Origin: Thecaphora thlaspeos | Lineage: Eukaryota; Basidiomycota; Ustilaginomycetes; Urocystidales; Glomosporiaceae | Assembly: GCA_900291925.1 (NCBI GenBank) | Contig: UWYS01000005.1 | Span: forward strand, 1,054,001 to 1,118,000 | DNA length: 64,000 nt | Direction: 5' to 3' | Part shown: positions 9,810 to 21,159 of the stretch, piece after piece | Position numbering within the stretch: the first letter of the stretch is position 1 | How the letters are laid out: each line of letters begins with the position of its first letter | The notes under the pieces: model-generated | Told to the model about the DNA's origin: nothing | What the model saw: only the letters and a program-made list of their open reading frames with translations | Database searches by the model: none | Position numbers and translations under genes: made by a program

Positions 9810-11075
9810 TCAGTAGAACCCGACAGTGTGTAGGATAGGATGCGGATGTAAATCCTGATGTCGTTCGAGGATATCATCTATGTCCCTATCAACGTCGTCG
9901 GTCGCTTCGATCTGGGTTCCGATCCACACGTACACATGCAGCGACAGGCAAAAGAAAAGTGTCAGATGGTCCATTACCGAGTACCAAAGGACGAGTCAGG
10001 CGAAGGGAGCTTACAGCTTTGGCTAGGTCCAGAATGGCTTTGCCGGCTACGAGTGCCTCTTCGTGGTTGTCCTTGATCTCGACGTTGATGACGTGTACGG
10101 GTCGGTTTATTTCGCCGCCGCGGTTGAGCAGGTCTGCGTGCATCGTCAAGAGGGGGAAAACAAGGTACGAGGTCAGCTGTCGGTCGCCCAACATGGTGTG
10201 AAGCGAGAGGGGGTGGGACCCACCTTCGCAGACGCTGTCAAAGCATCGCTCCTCGCAGGTGATGACAATGTCGGCAACGTTCTTGCTCTCATGCCACCGT
10301 TCCGGAGCGAGTTTGACCTTGCGGTTGCGATCGAGCATCGTCAGTAGGCCATTTGCCTGATACCTGTCGGCGGAAAAAAAAAAAAAAAAAAGGAGAAAAG
10401 AGCCACAAGTGAGCAGGGGGTCCAGCGTCCAGCGAGGCAGGGTAGGCTCACGGCGAGGGTACGCACAGCCGCGGATCCTGCTTGACGAGGTCGTTGTAGA
10501 TGTCGTCGTACGGCGTGCCGAAGCGGTAGATGTTGGGTTGGTAGACGGTGGGTCCCGGAAGCCGCACGGCCGAGCCTGTCCCGGCTGATACCACATTGAA
10601 GCCTGCGTTCCTGTTGGTGGGCGGAAGGACGCGAGCGGATGAAGGAAGCGTCAGCAACGGTAGATCGGCGGATCATCGCAACAGCACGCGCTCGGTGTGA
10701 CACGCTGCATGCTCACTTGAGTACATTGTGCGCCTCCATCGATCGATTCTGCCGACAGCGCGAGCACAGTGAGAGGGGCTTAGGGTCAGTACCATGCCGC
10801 AACCGTCGACGAGCTTACGGCTCTCCGGGGTCGCCCTGGAGCTGCGTGCGTACCTGGTTGCTGGCGCAGACGACGCAAAAGAGGATGCCGACGCGCGTGG
10901 CTTCCTCCACCGAGGCGGCGGACTGGAGAGCGCCGCGCACCGCCGACCCAGCGGCGGATCCTGGCTGTATTTGCGTGTGCGAGCGTATTTGGGCGAGGTT
11001 GGCCTCGGTGTTGGCATACTGCTGTTGCTGCTGCTGGTGGTGCCAGGAAGGCGGTTGAGAGGGCCCTGGATCCAT
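9810..11075 (-). CDS. SSU72: RNA polymerase II CTD phosphatase SSU72, 252 aa, six exons
   Basis: Exons (minus strand): 11075-10854, 10748-10717, 10610-10467, 10363-10224, 10133-10015, 9911-9810. All junctions keep frame and the total is 759 bases. The protein-tyrosine-phosphatase loop [11 protein letters not shown] spans the first intron; family signatures follow: [65 protein letters not shown], and the C-terminal DIDDILERH...[12 protein letters not shown]72 dephosphorylates Ser5/Ser7 of the Pol II CTD and acts in 3'-end processing and termination. The protein has about 65 extra residues before the catalytic domain, including a glutamine run; yeast and human SSU72 begin almost directly at the loop. 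Intron 3 has an 18-nt T run directly before its acceptor. Confidence 0.95.
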
Positions 11076-12982
11076 TGTGAGGCTGCATGCGAGCGAAGAG
11101 GAGCGTAGAGGGGCGTTCCGGTTCGCAATGTGGCCTGCAGGGCTGCGATGAAGCAGAGACGGCGAAGTTGCGAGGAGGGTGGTGGGGATGTTTGATGGTG
11201 GTAGGAAGGGTAGCGCTTCGAGAGAAGCCTGCCTCTCCTCCACCCGGAGCGGACCCTGCGCGCTGCGCTGCGTTCGTCTCTCGGGCGACTGGCAGAGGAG
11301 AGCGCGACGTGGATCGGCGAGGTGTGCGAAAACGCCCGATTGCAAATCTTTTCGGTGGACTCAAGACTGCCCGATGCACTCTGTCTCGGATGTTTCCGCT
11401 GGTCCCTTGCGCCATCCCGCCTGCGCCGGGAGGGTTGCGCGCTGAGGCCCGACTGATGGACAGGCGTACGTGTCTGCCAAGACCTCGCTTGCCCGATATA
11501 GCAGCCTCTCACCTGACCCTACAGTAGCCTCAGCGTACACGGCTTCTTGCTTGGATGTCCACGCCCACCTGTCCTCCGCTCCGCCACCCTCCGGCCCTTG
11601 TCCCTTCAAGGGTCTCGGCAGGTTGCGCAAGCTGAGGTGGGTGGGCAGCGAAGCGCCAGGCCAAGCCAACGCTAACGGATGACATGGTCCGAATATCGTC
11701 CTCACCATCTCAAAATGCATCGATGCGGAACGAAGAAACCGGCCATCATCAAACGGCGCCAGGGTCGCGTCCATCTGCGCCGCCTCGCTGGCATCCGTGC
11801 ATCTCAAGTCTGATTCAAGGGTCTGCCGTACGTTGCAGGGCGGGGGGGACAGGAGGGGGTTGGGGATGGTGCTATGACGTCACTTTGCGCGCAGGCGAGG
11901 GCAACACGCCGCAGCGCCCGCTCACCGCACGGCCCCGATTTTCCGGCGTCTCCCGGCGCGCCCTGTCTCGGACGAGAGTGGCAACGCACGTCGAGCAGCA
12001 CCAGGAGCCTGACGTCGGCCATCACGGTGGAGCGTGCAGTACTGTATCGCATCAAAGTATGGCAGACTGCAACATATATCGACGGTAGCGACGGCAATAC
12101 AACGATGGCGAGCGACGAGGAAACTCGGCATGGCCCGTAAGAGATGGGCGCGCGCGGACAAAGCGAGCGTGGGCTGCGCAACAACTTTCCGGCGCACGCC
12201 GTGCGGTTGCCAAGAAATCGATTGAATAATGGCCGTCGTCGAGCTTCCATGCCTTTGCCCCTTGGCCCCCTTTGGCCTTGGCCGCCCGCTCGCCGCCCGC
12301 TCGCCGCCCGCTCGCCCACCGCTCGCCCACCGCTGACGGTGGCGCTTAGGCGGCGGTCGGGCGTCCCGCCTCCTCTTCTCACCTTACCAGCATCGTCCGT
12401 GCAAAGGCATTCCTCCTCTCTGGCGCCCCTTCTGTCCCCCCCCTCTCGTTCCCTCGGCCAGTCTCACGCCCTGCGCCTCACCGCCTTCACTCTCCTCGCC
12501 TCGCCTCGTTCGCACACTCGCACAGCAGTACTTATTCGCCCTAGGGAATCGCATTTCGAGGGAACCTACGGACCCATCGCAACGTACATCTTCACTACCA
12601 CCACAGCGCCGCCCTCTGCCAACTCGCCTATTCTCTCAACCCATCATCCACCGACCCTCCTCGAACGGCAGTCGCAGCAGATCGAGCTGGCAGAGGCAGC
12701 CTTCGCTAGATCGGCAAAGAAGCGCTTTTACTACCATCGACAATATACCATTGCCACCCTTGGACGCCCTTTCCAGCAGCCGACGCTAGCCTAGCCCAAC
12801 CTAGCTTGTGCTTGGCAAAGGCGAGGCGTGCCCTCTCCCTCTCTCGGCAGGACCCGCCCTTCCGTCGACGCCCGTCGACGTATGCCCTCGGCAGCAGCGC
12901 TCCATCCCTACAAAGCCACTCTCACCTCGTCCGACCTCCCCTGCTCCTACTCGCCTCCACCATCACACATCGCACCCCGAAG
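11076..12982. other. Divergent intergenic region (SSU72 / PTEN)
   Basis: 1.9 kb with no convincing gene. It contains a GCCCGCTCGCC-type tandem repeat (about 12283-12333) and long C/T-rich stretches before the PTEN start. Short open frames are Arg/Pro/Ser-rich and overlap on both strands. It is long enough for two separate promoters. Confidence 0.55.
12283..12333. repeat. Short GC tandem repeat
   Basis: Four to five degenerate copies of an 11-base CGCTCGCC(G/C)CC unit upstream of the PTEN gene. Confidence 0.8.
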
Positions 12983-15550
12983 ATGACGACCGTCGTCCGC
13001 CGCATCGTCTCGGGCCAAAAGGCCCGCTTCAAGGACCCCATTCTCTCGCTCGATCTCGACTTGGTCTATGTCACGGATAACATCATCATCATGGGCTTCC
13101 CGGCCTCGGGCGTCGCCTCCCTCTACCGAAACAGCCGGTCGTCGGTGCGCAAGTTCCTCGACCATCGCCACGACGACCTCTATCGCATCTACAACTTCTG
13201 CCCCAAGGCTGAGAACAGCTACGACGCCGACTTCTTCTACGACCGCGTCTCGAGGTACCCCTTTCCCGACCACCACGTCCCGCCGCTCTCCATGATCCCG
13301 CTCTTTGTCGCCGACATGACCGAGTGGCTCGAGTCGGACCCCGACAACGTCGCCGTCATCCACTGCAAGGCCGGCAAGGGCAGAAGCGGGACCATGACCT
13401 GCTGCTACATGCTCTCGCTCCCCTACCTCCCCAGCGCGCCACGAGACCTGCGCAACTACAGCAACCTTAGGCGGCCCGCCTCACCGCCCGCCGTCGCCGA
13501 TGCCGCCGAGGGTGAGGCCCACGGGCGGTACTGGGAGAACTTGCACCACCACCATCGCGAACCGACGGTCGGCTCCGATGTGTCCTCGCCGCCACCGATG
13601 CAGGGTGCCGCCGTGCAAGATGCCCAGGCCGAAGAACTCGCCGCCAAGCTACAGGCCGTGTTCTCGCTCCACACGTCACGGCGCATGAAGCCGCAGCCCA
13701 ACCAAGCAGCCCAGGCCAGCTCGCAGACACTCGGCAGGGCCTCGGCGTCGTTTCTTCGGAGCTCTGCCTCGATCGCCAACCCGAGCCTGGCCGACCTCTC
13801 GGACGGCCGCCGCGCCGGGACGCCGAAAAAGGGGATGCTCGGCGCCAGCCCGGCAGGCAGGTCCTGCGACGCCGTCAACCTCGCCATGCTCGAGCCGCCA
13901 TCGAACGGCTACGAGTCGCGAGCCTCGCTGTCCACCCAGCGCCTGGGCCATTCGCAGAGCTTGGGCCGGTCACGCTCGAGCTTCGCCCTCAACCAGAACA
14001 CCGAGGACCACAGTACGAGCAAGGAGCCCAAGATGGGCGTCTCGATCCCGTCGCAGCGGCGCTGGGCCGGCTACTGGGCGCGCATGCTGGCAGGCCAGGA
14101 CGCCAGGCTGGCCATCGCGCAGCCCTACTTGACGCCGCCGCGCCGCAAGGTCCGCATCACGCGTATCACCATCTACCGCAGCCTCAAAACCGACGTCAAG
14201 ACGTCTTCCGGCCTTGCCACCAAGATTGTCCCGCACGCCGAGTCACTCTCGATCCAGCTCGGACGCTATCCGGACACGATGGTCGATCGTCTGGAAAAGT
14301 GGGAGCGCAGTGCGCGCCGGCGCAACCGCGCCTTTGGACCGCACGACCCGTCGCTGCACGCGTGCGACCTCGACATCGAGACGCAAAAGCAGAAGGAGTA
14401 CCTCAAGAGTCTGCGTTACAACTCGCAGAACCTCAAGCGCTGGAACGGCGAGCGCTACGAGAGACTCAAGGACGGCGCCGATGCGGTCGGCAAGTGGGGC
14501 GTCAACGTCAACGGCGAGGCGGACCGGGCGCGCAACTTTGAGTGGAACGATGCGCCCGGCGAGTCGGAAGATGGCCTCGTCTACTTCAGCCTCGTCCCGG
14601 AGCGGGACCGGACGCTGATCGACTTTGTGGGGTTGTCCGACGACGAGTCGGTTCACGGTCAGGAGTTCTCCGCCGCCAAGGAGCAGATGTGGCGCTACAG
14701 CTTCATCCCGCAAGGCCAGGACAGCAAGGGTCGGAAGCAGTCGCAGGCTAGCTGCGACTCGGGCTACATGTCGTCTCAGTCTGCGGAGCCCGACTCGGCG
14801 GCGACGACGCGCGGCAGCAGCGGCGAAAGGAGATCAATGGCCACCGCAAGTCCGGACGGCGATCGACAACCGACCAACTACCTTGACGCCAAGCAGAGTG
14901 GCGGCCTATCGCCTAGCAAGGTGCCCTCGTTGTTGCGTCGCGCCTCGTCGTCGCTAATGCGCACTGTCGGCCGATCGAACCTGAGGCGCGACAGCCGTGA
15001 CGGCCTCGCTCCCGTCCCCCTTCCCGTCCCCGCCCCCGCTCTCGGCCTTGGCCTCGGAGCGACGGAGAAGTCCGGCGAACGCGTCACCACGTCGCCCTCA
15101 TCGAACGGCTACGAGCCCCCCGACACCTTTGCGGGTCACGGCGTCGGTCAGATTCTGGATGCGGACCGCGAGGTGATGGTCAAGATCCTCGTCGGGCGGA
15201 CGGGCAACAAGCACGCCAAGCTGCCAGACTTTACGGCCGTCGGCTGGGTGTGGCTGATTCCATCGTTTGAGGATCCGGCTTCGTCGCACAAGGGCGGCAG
15301 ACCCAAGGTTGGGAGCCGGACGGTGGTGCGCTTCGATAAAGACGAGATTGACTTCCGCAAGCACCCGATCGACGTGGTCGGCGTCGAGGTCGAATGGGAG
15401 TGGATCGATGTCGGCGATCAGGACGACGACGATGATGATGATGACCACGACGGGCAGCGAGGAGACGACGCGGACGAGGCGGTAGAGGTGATGCAGAACG
15501 AGAGGCCGGCAGATAGGTTGCGGACTATGTTTGACGGCGCCAGCAGATAG
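12983..15550 (+). CDS. PTN1: PTEN-type phosphoinositide 3-phosphatase, 855 aa
   Basis: Single exon; the ATG at 12983 is the first in frame and matches the family start (MTTVVRRIVSGQKARF). The phosphatase domain has the YPFPDHHVPPL loop (Asp near 96) and the P-loop HCKAGKGRSG with catalytic Cys128 and Arg134; the two lysines are the PTEN-specific P-loop residues that favour PIP3. Where human PTEN continues directly, about 200 low-complexity residues are inserted (about 150-350) before GVSIPSQRRWAGYWARML, which is the family's phosphatase/C2 junction. The C2 region (from KVRITRITIYRS) is also interrupted and ends with FDKDEIDF and an Asp-rich tail. It opposes PI3-kinase signalling at the membrane. 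Homologues in smut fungi are called Ptn1. Confidence 0.93.
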   Translation: MTTVVRRIVSGQKARFKDPILSLDLDLVYVTDNIIIMGFPASGVASLYRNSRSSVRKFLDHRHDDLYRIYNFCPKAENSYDADFFYDRVSRYPFPDHHVPPLSMIPLFVADMTEWLESDPDNVAVIHCKAGKGRSGTMTCCYMLSLPYLPSAPRDLRNYSNLRRPASPPAVADAAEGEAHGRYWENLHHHHREPTVGSDVSSPPPMQGAAVQDAQAEELAAKLQAVFSLHTSRRMKPQPNQAAQASSQTLGRASASFLRSSASIANPSLADLSDGRRAGTPKKGMLGASPAGRSCDAVNLAMLEPPSNGYESRASLSTQRLGHSQSLGRSRSSFALNQNTEDHSTSKEPKMGVSIPSQRRWAGYWARMLAGQDARLAIAQPYLTPPRRKVRITRITIYRSLKTDVKTSSGLATKIVPHAESLSIQLGRYPDTMVDRLEKWERSARRRNRAFGPHDPSLHACDLDIETQKQKEYLKSLRYNSQNLKRWNGERYERLKDGADAVGKWGVNVNGEADRARNFEWNDAPGESEDGLVYFSLVPERDRTLIDFVGLSDDESVHGQEFSAAKEQMWRYSFIPQGQDSKGRKQSQASCDSGYMSSQSAEPDSAATTRGSSGERRSMATASPDGDRQPTNYLDAKQSGGLSPSKVPSLLRRASSSLMRTVGRSNLRRDSRDGLAPVPLPVPAPALGLGLGATEKSGERVTTSPSSNGYEPPDTFAGHGVGQILDADREVMVKILVGRTGNKHAKLPDFTAVGWVWLIPSFEDPASSHKGGRPKVGSRTVVRFDKDEIDFRKHPIDVVGVEVEWEWIDVGDQDDDDDDDDHDGQRGDDADEAVEVMQNERPADRLRTMFDGASR

Positions 15551-16056
15551 ATAGGAATGGTCTTGCTTTCGCATGCTCCTTGAATTATTCCCAAGTCGAT
15601 ACCCACGCACATCTTGAGCCTCTTGCGTATGTGCTGTGTGTTTGGACCTTTGCTTGGCCGCGACTTGGTTCGTGCGATGTCGACGCGGAAGCGGACACCA
15701 AAAGCTGCTGCTCTGAGAGCACGACGGGGCAACGGGCACGCGGATCCGAGCTCGGTGTGGAGGTCTGAGGCCGCCCTGGCTCGTTCTGTGGAAGCGGCTC
15801 GAGCGCTGAGCTGCTCAGGCCCGCCCGGCGGCCTTCTTGTCCCTTGTCGCCACCACCACCACCATTACAACCCCATCATCTGCTTCCCTCCCTTGCCTCT
15901 CCATCGCGCCCTAGCTCGCCTCACCTTCCTGCTCGCAGCCATCCGCCCGCGCGTTGGGACTGTTCCCTCTGTCCATCGAGCCACGCGGCATCGTCCCCCT
16001 CCGCCACCCTCACTTAGCCTCCGACGCTCTCTGCGGCGCGACAGCCTCAGCCGAAG
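15551..16056. other. Intergenic region, PTEN 3' end and CSN5 promoter
   Basis: About 500 bases. The second half is pyrimidine-rich (CACCACCACCACC, then CTCCGCCACCCTC) and leads to the CSN5 ATG. No TATA box or other gene is evident. Confidence 0.55.
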
Positions 16057-17358
16057 ATGGATGCTGCCACCGCCCTGCGCAACTTTGAGGTGTCCAACTC
16101 GATGATCACCCTGGACGGCTCGACACTCGACCAGATCTTCCGTTACGACGACGCCGAGCAGCGCGCCATCCTCCAGTCTGCACCGTGGCGTGCGGATCCG
16201 CACTACTTCAAGACGGTGCGCATCTCTGCCGTCGCGCTCATCAAGATGGTGATGCACGCGCGCTCCGGCGGCATCTACGAGATCATGGGTCTGATGCAGG
16301 GCAAGATTGATGTCTCGACGCAGACGCTGTACGTGATGGACGCGTTCGCGCTGCCCGTACAGGGTACAGAGACGAGGGTGAATGCGCAGAACGAGGCAAA
16401 CGAATTCATGGTCGAGTACCTCGAGAGCAGCAAAAAGGTCGGCAGACTCGAAAACGCCGTCGGGTGGTACCACAGTCACCCCGGATACGGATGTTGGTTG
16501 AGCGGCATCGACGTCAACACCCAGATGACCAACCAGCGCTACCAGGATCCGTTCGTCGCCATCGTCATCGATCCCAACCGCACCATCTCGGCTGGAAAGG
16601 TCGACATAGGCGCCTTTCGAACGTACCCGGAAGACTACAAGCCTACCGACGCTGCTCCCTCCGAGTACCAGAGCATCCCGCTTGGGAAGATTGAAGATTT
16701 CGGCGTACACGCCAGCTCGTACTACCCGCTCAAGGTGGAACACTTCAAGTCGAGCCTGGACGCCAAGCTACTCGATCTGCTCTGGAACAAATACTGGGTC
16801 AATACGCTCAGCCAGAGTCCGTTAGTGGTCAACAGGGCCTATGCGACGGGACAGGTCAGAGACTTGGCAGAGAAATTGGCCAGTGCCTCCAAGACGATCG
16901 GGCAAAAGAGCAGGTCTACAATGCCACTTACCGTCCTGCCGACGAGCAGCGGTACGGTCGATCAGGCCAAGACGACTTCAGCAGGCGGTAACATCAACAT
17001 CGCAAGGACAACAGCAGGAGCGAGCGGTAGTAGTGCAAAGATGCAAGAACCACCCTCGCTTCAAGGTATCGAGAAATTGGTAACCGAGACGAAAAAGAGA
17101 GAAGATGAAACTCCCCTTGCCAAAGCGAGTCGAGATGCGTAAGTCGCCTTTCCCCTTCATCATTCCTTTTTTTTTTTTTTTTTTTGATTGAGGTCACATG
17201 GAGTCAACTGACAGAATCTATACACCTTTTTCCACGTCACCGTCCGCGACAGGTCCAAAATCTCAACGGAAGCTCAACACGGTCTCATCGCACAGGTCCT
17301 CAAGGACGTTTTATTCAACAATGCCCAAACTGGCGCTCCTATCCCCGACGACTTCTGA
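16057..17358 (+). CDS. CSN5: COP9 signalosome subunit 5 (JAMM deneddylase), 395 aa
   Basis: Exon 1 16057-17138 and exon 2 17253-17358, joined inside a codon (GTAAGT donor, CGACAG acceptor). The MPN+ domain shows the complete JAMM zinc site: Glu75 in EIMGLMQG, then [14 protein letters not shown] with His139, His141 and Asp152. CSN5 is the catalytic metalloprotease that removes NEDD8 from cullins. The N-terminus ([24 protein letters not shown]) is typical for CSN5 and separates it from the proteasome paralogue Rpn11. The C-terminal helix is carried partly on the short exon 2 ([13 protein letters not shown]). The intron has a 19-nt T run at 17167-17185. Length is slightly above the family average of about 335 because of a Ser/Thr-rich insert near residues 290-330. 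Confidence 0.95.
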
Positions 17359-18231
17359 ACCCCCCCCTACCCCCGCGCGCTTCCCTTTTCCCCCCTCGCT
17401 CGCTCGATCATTCTCCTCTCCGAATGCATGTCTTGTCCTACCATCCATTCATATCTGCAATCTCACAAACGACACCTTCATATCGACAGACATACCTGCC
17501 GCACCATCATCTTACACATCTGCTCGTCTCTTGAACCAAGTCAAGGCAGCACACACACACACACAAGTCTAATATGGGAAAGATGATTGATTCAACACCA
17601 AAACCGAGAAAGAAACAGGTCTCACGACGTAGAACAACAAATCTCATCTAGCTCAACTCTCTCGTCATCGCAAAATGAACAAGTGCAGAGAGGCGCTAGA
17701 AGAAAAAGAAAAGAAAAAAAAGAAAAGGAAAATAGATCATCGAGGGGAAAACGCTATCTTTAAAACAACTTGGTGAAGTGATCATGTATGGATGTTGAGA
17801 CAAAGAGACGCAAGGGTGGAGTTGAATGAGGAGGGATTGAAAATGCCGGCGGTGTGGTTGGATGGATGGATGGATGGATGTCGGGGAATGCTAGAGTATA
17901 TGATGAGAGAGAGAGAGAGACAGGGGGCGGTTGGGTGAGGCGGGGCGGGGCGGGGCGTGGGGTATCCCATGTGGAGAGTGCGGGTTGCGGGTGCGGAGGA
18001 GGAGATGGAGGAGGCCGCGTCGAACAGAGATGTAGAGGGTTGCTCGGCGGGTCGATGATCGTCGGGAGGTTTTTGTTATTTTCCAATAGAAGCCACGACG
18101 CGGAGATGGTGAGGCGGATGCAGATGAGGACGCAAATGCAGGGCAGGCGAGCGCGCTCGATCGATCGGTCGGTGGCTTGCGTCGCCGTAGGGGTCTGGCC
18201 TGATCGGATGGAGGAGCGAGGCCGTCTAGAC
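17359..18231. other. Convergent intergenic region with simple repeats
   Basis: Between the CSN5 and cyclin B 3' ends. It holds a (CA)n run (about 17551-17565), an A-rich stretch near 17700-17730, (GGAT)n at 17860-17880, (GA)n near 17909-17919 and a GGCGGGGCGGGGCGGGGCG run near 17939-17957. No gene seen. Confidence 0.7.
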
Positions 18232-20201
18232 TTAGTACGTGGTGGAGTCGAATTCGTTGGTTACGTCGCGCAGCGCCGCGCGGTCCTCTTCGTCTTCGTC
18301 AAATGAGCGGCTGAGATCGCCATCGTCGTCACGCCCGGCCTCGTCCGTGGCGTCGAGGTTGCCGCGGCAGTCGGCCAGCGGCGTCACGCCGCGGCTCGAG
18401 GCAACGGGCGAAAAGTCGGGGCGTTCCAGGCCGCGGCGGTCGAAGAGGTCGACGCGGAGCGAACTAAGGTCCTGCTCCTCGACCTCGTCGTCGTTCACCA
18501 CCGCCTCGGGAAACGAGGTGCGTGCCCAGTCGGCGACATAGGTGCTCGCGCGCATGAACTTTTTGGCGGAATATTTCTTGTGGAAGAACGGGTAGGCTGT
18601 GGGCCGGAGGCAGTAGTCGAGCATGATTTCGGCGGTGCCGAGCAGCTCCTCCTCCGAGTAGGTCGAGTAGTGGACGAGCGTCGGCGTCCACTCGCCGCGC
18701 TCCAGGACCTCGCGCGCCAGCCAGACGGCGGCGGCGGCGATCAGCGACGGCGGGTGCTCCATCAGGCGGTAGTCGACCAGCGAGATCTCCATAAAGTACT
18801 TGGCGACGGTGCGCGTCTGGATGTCGTAGTTGTCGGCCTTGGAGATGCGGCGGAGGAAGTTCATCGGGTTGGCGTAGCTAAGGCTGAAGCCGAGCACCTT
18901 GAGCATGTAGCGCTCGGCCGCGAGGATCTCGGCGTCGGTGTAGCCGCCGTCTGCGAGGTAGACAAAGTTCTCGACCGAGGGGCAGAGGACCTCTTCGTAC
19001 TTGGCCGCGATGAACATGGCCGTCACGCCGACCAGCTGCAGCTTGGAGAGCGTGATCATCCGCTGGCTGAGGAAGCGGTCGATGATGTTGAGCGCGAGGA
19101 AGAGCGTCTCGGGCAGCAGCCGGAACTTGGCGTGGACGTCGATCAGCCAGTCGACGAGGACGCCACGCACCTGCCAGCTAATGTCGCGCTGCATGCTCAT
19201 GTAGTCGGGGTTGGGCATGTTGACGATCTAAGCGGGTGGCAAAGGCGACGGGGTGAGGGAGGAGCGTCAGAGAAGGAGAAGGGGAAGCGGTGTCAGAGGT
19301 GGATGGCCTGGGCGGGAAGGTTGGTTGTGATGGCATCGACGGCGACAAGACTCACCTCGAGCTCCTTCATGTAGTCAAAGATGTCGTTGACGTACTCGGC
19401 CACCATCAGCGGGTCGTCCATGTCCTCGGCGTCAAGGTCCTCCCACCCTTCATCCTTGGCCGGCTTGACGCCCTTGTCCGTCTTGATCCGCTTGGCTTCG
19501 CGCACTTCGACCTGGTCCATCACCGCGTCCTGCGAGTCCTGGACCTCGTGGAGCTGAATGCCGTCCTTGGACGCCGGCCTGGCGCCGGTGACCGTAACCG
19601 AGGTGACCCGTACGCTCTCTGCCCGACGTGCGTTGGCGGCCGACGGCGCGGTCGCGGCCCTGCCACTGGCAGGCGCCGTGGCGGTGGTGCCCGCGACGGG
19701 GGCGCCGACTCTGCGGGACGGCTTCGTGACCCTAGCGTCGTCGACGGGCGCGCTGGTGCCGTCGGCCCTCCTGACCACCCGCCTCGCACCTCCGGTCGTC
19801 GTTCGGGATGGCCCGACGGCGACGGTGGTGGTGGTGGCGGTGCCGATCTTGGCCTTGAGGCCGTCCTTAAGGGCAACCTTGCCCTTGCCTGCGTCGTCCT
19901 TGCCCGCAGCGGTGACGGCGGAGCGTGCGCGGTTGGCGTTGGTGAGGTCACCGAGCGCGGCGCGCTTCCGCGTCCCTAGGACGCCGCCGGCTGCTGTAGA
20001 GGCCGCCTTGCCGTTGGCGGCGACGACGGGCTTAGAAGGCCCGGCATCGACGCCGACGCCGTCGACCGTGTCCTTGTAGCTGGTCATGCGGGTGGTCCTA
20101 GAGACTACACCGGTGACGCCGTTCTCACTCGCCTTGACCGTGGTGCTTCGCGTCCGGACGGGGGCCCGTCTTGATGCCTGTGTTGTTCGAGTGGGCGGCA
20201 T
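18232..20201 (-). CDS. B-type mitotic cyclin, 613 aa, two exons
   Basis: Exon 1 20201-19356 and exon 2 19227-18232; the intron 19355-19228 is phase 0 (GTGAGT, GCTTAG). The N-terminal 280 residues are Ala/Thr/Arg-rich and carry a textbook destruction box, RAALGDLTN at residues 80-88, the APC/C degradation signal. The cyclin box begins just after DPLMVAEYVNDIFDYMKELE: MRGVLVDWLIDVH-type sequence (here QVRGVLVDWLIDVHAKFRL), then LxLNIIDRFLS, LVGVTAMFIAAKYEE, and a second fold containing LMEHPPSLIAAAAVWLA. It activates Cdk1 for mitotic entry. It matches the Clb1/Clb2 class; I do not assign which. The ATG at 20201 is chosen over one 58 codons upstream because the upstream stretch is low-complexity. 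Confidence 0.93.
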
Positions 20202-21119
20202 CGGGGTGCAAGCAGCATCGGCAGTGGTGGTGGTGACGGCGGCGGTGGTGACGGAGGTGGTGATGGCGAAAAGATTTTGGCGGTTCGTGGTGGGTGTGTG
20301 TGTGTGTCGGGCGTCGATGGGGGCGGCGACGGGCGGTCGAGGTTGGATGCAAGGAGCGAGGGGCGAGTGAAGCAAGGCAGGCGCGTGGAGGCGGCGGTCA
20401 GCGTCACGTCCTCTCGCGGCGCGTGGAATCCGACTTTTCCCATTTAAAATCGGCCTCGCTTGAAGTGCTTGTATTGGCCGAGGCGAATCGCGTTTTTAAA
20501 TGCTACCAACCACCGGGCGGCGCGGTGGGCTACTCACGATATTCGACGACATTTCAAGGGCCGCGCGGTTTTGTATTCAGGAAGGGAGCGGATTGGCCGA
20601 GATGGTAAACAAGTCTCTCGTGTTGCGCGACGGGTCGATTCGTCGTTGGCTGCTGGACGGGTGCGATGGCGTCGTCGTCGCGATCGACAGGACAAGAGAG
20701 GCTGCTGCTGCCGAGCAAGACCGAGGAGACTATCGTCGTCGAGGGGGAAACCGCTCCACCGTCGAGCACTTCAAGGCGAGTCAAAACACAGTCGAAGTTG
20801 AATTGGCGGCGGCGACAACGACGGGTCACGGTGGGATGCCGTGGATGCGATCCGAAGGGACGGGGCGACCGGAAGGAGCGAGCGCGGTCGTAGGATCGAG
20901 TTGTCGAAGGCGGGCAACGGGTCAGGAATGGACGGGGATGCAGGCGGGAGGAAGGGAATGGTGAGATGGTGAGAAGGGGAGAGAGAGGTGAGGAGGGGAA
21001 AGGGGAACGGAGAGGCAGGCAGGTGAGCTCGCGCTGCGCTGCGCTGCAAAGTGACCAAGCGCTCGATCGACTCGGTCGCCCCCCGCCAGGGAAAAAGGGA
21101 ACGCGCCGTGTCGAGGCGT

Positions 21120-21159
21120 GACTACAAAATCGCCTCGCCCTCCCTCGCGTTTTGTAGTC
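21120..21159. repeat. Perfect inverted repeat, 10-base arms
   Basis: GACTACAAAA at 21120-21129 and its exact complement TTTTGTAGTC at 21150-21159, separated by a 20-base GC-rich loop. It could form a hairpin or be a dyad protein site. No T run follows to suggest a Pol III terminator. Confidence 0.8.

Noticed and set aside
20593..20660. tRNA-like segment (TGGCCGAGATGGT and GGGTCGATTCG)
   Set aside because: The A- and B-box-like pieces have mismatches and no acceptor stem of 7 pairs can be formed.
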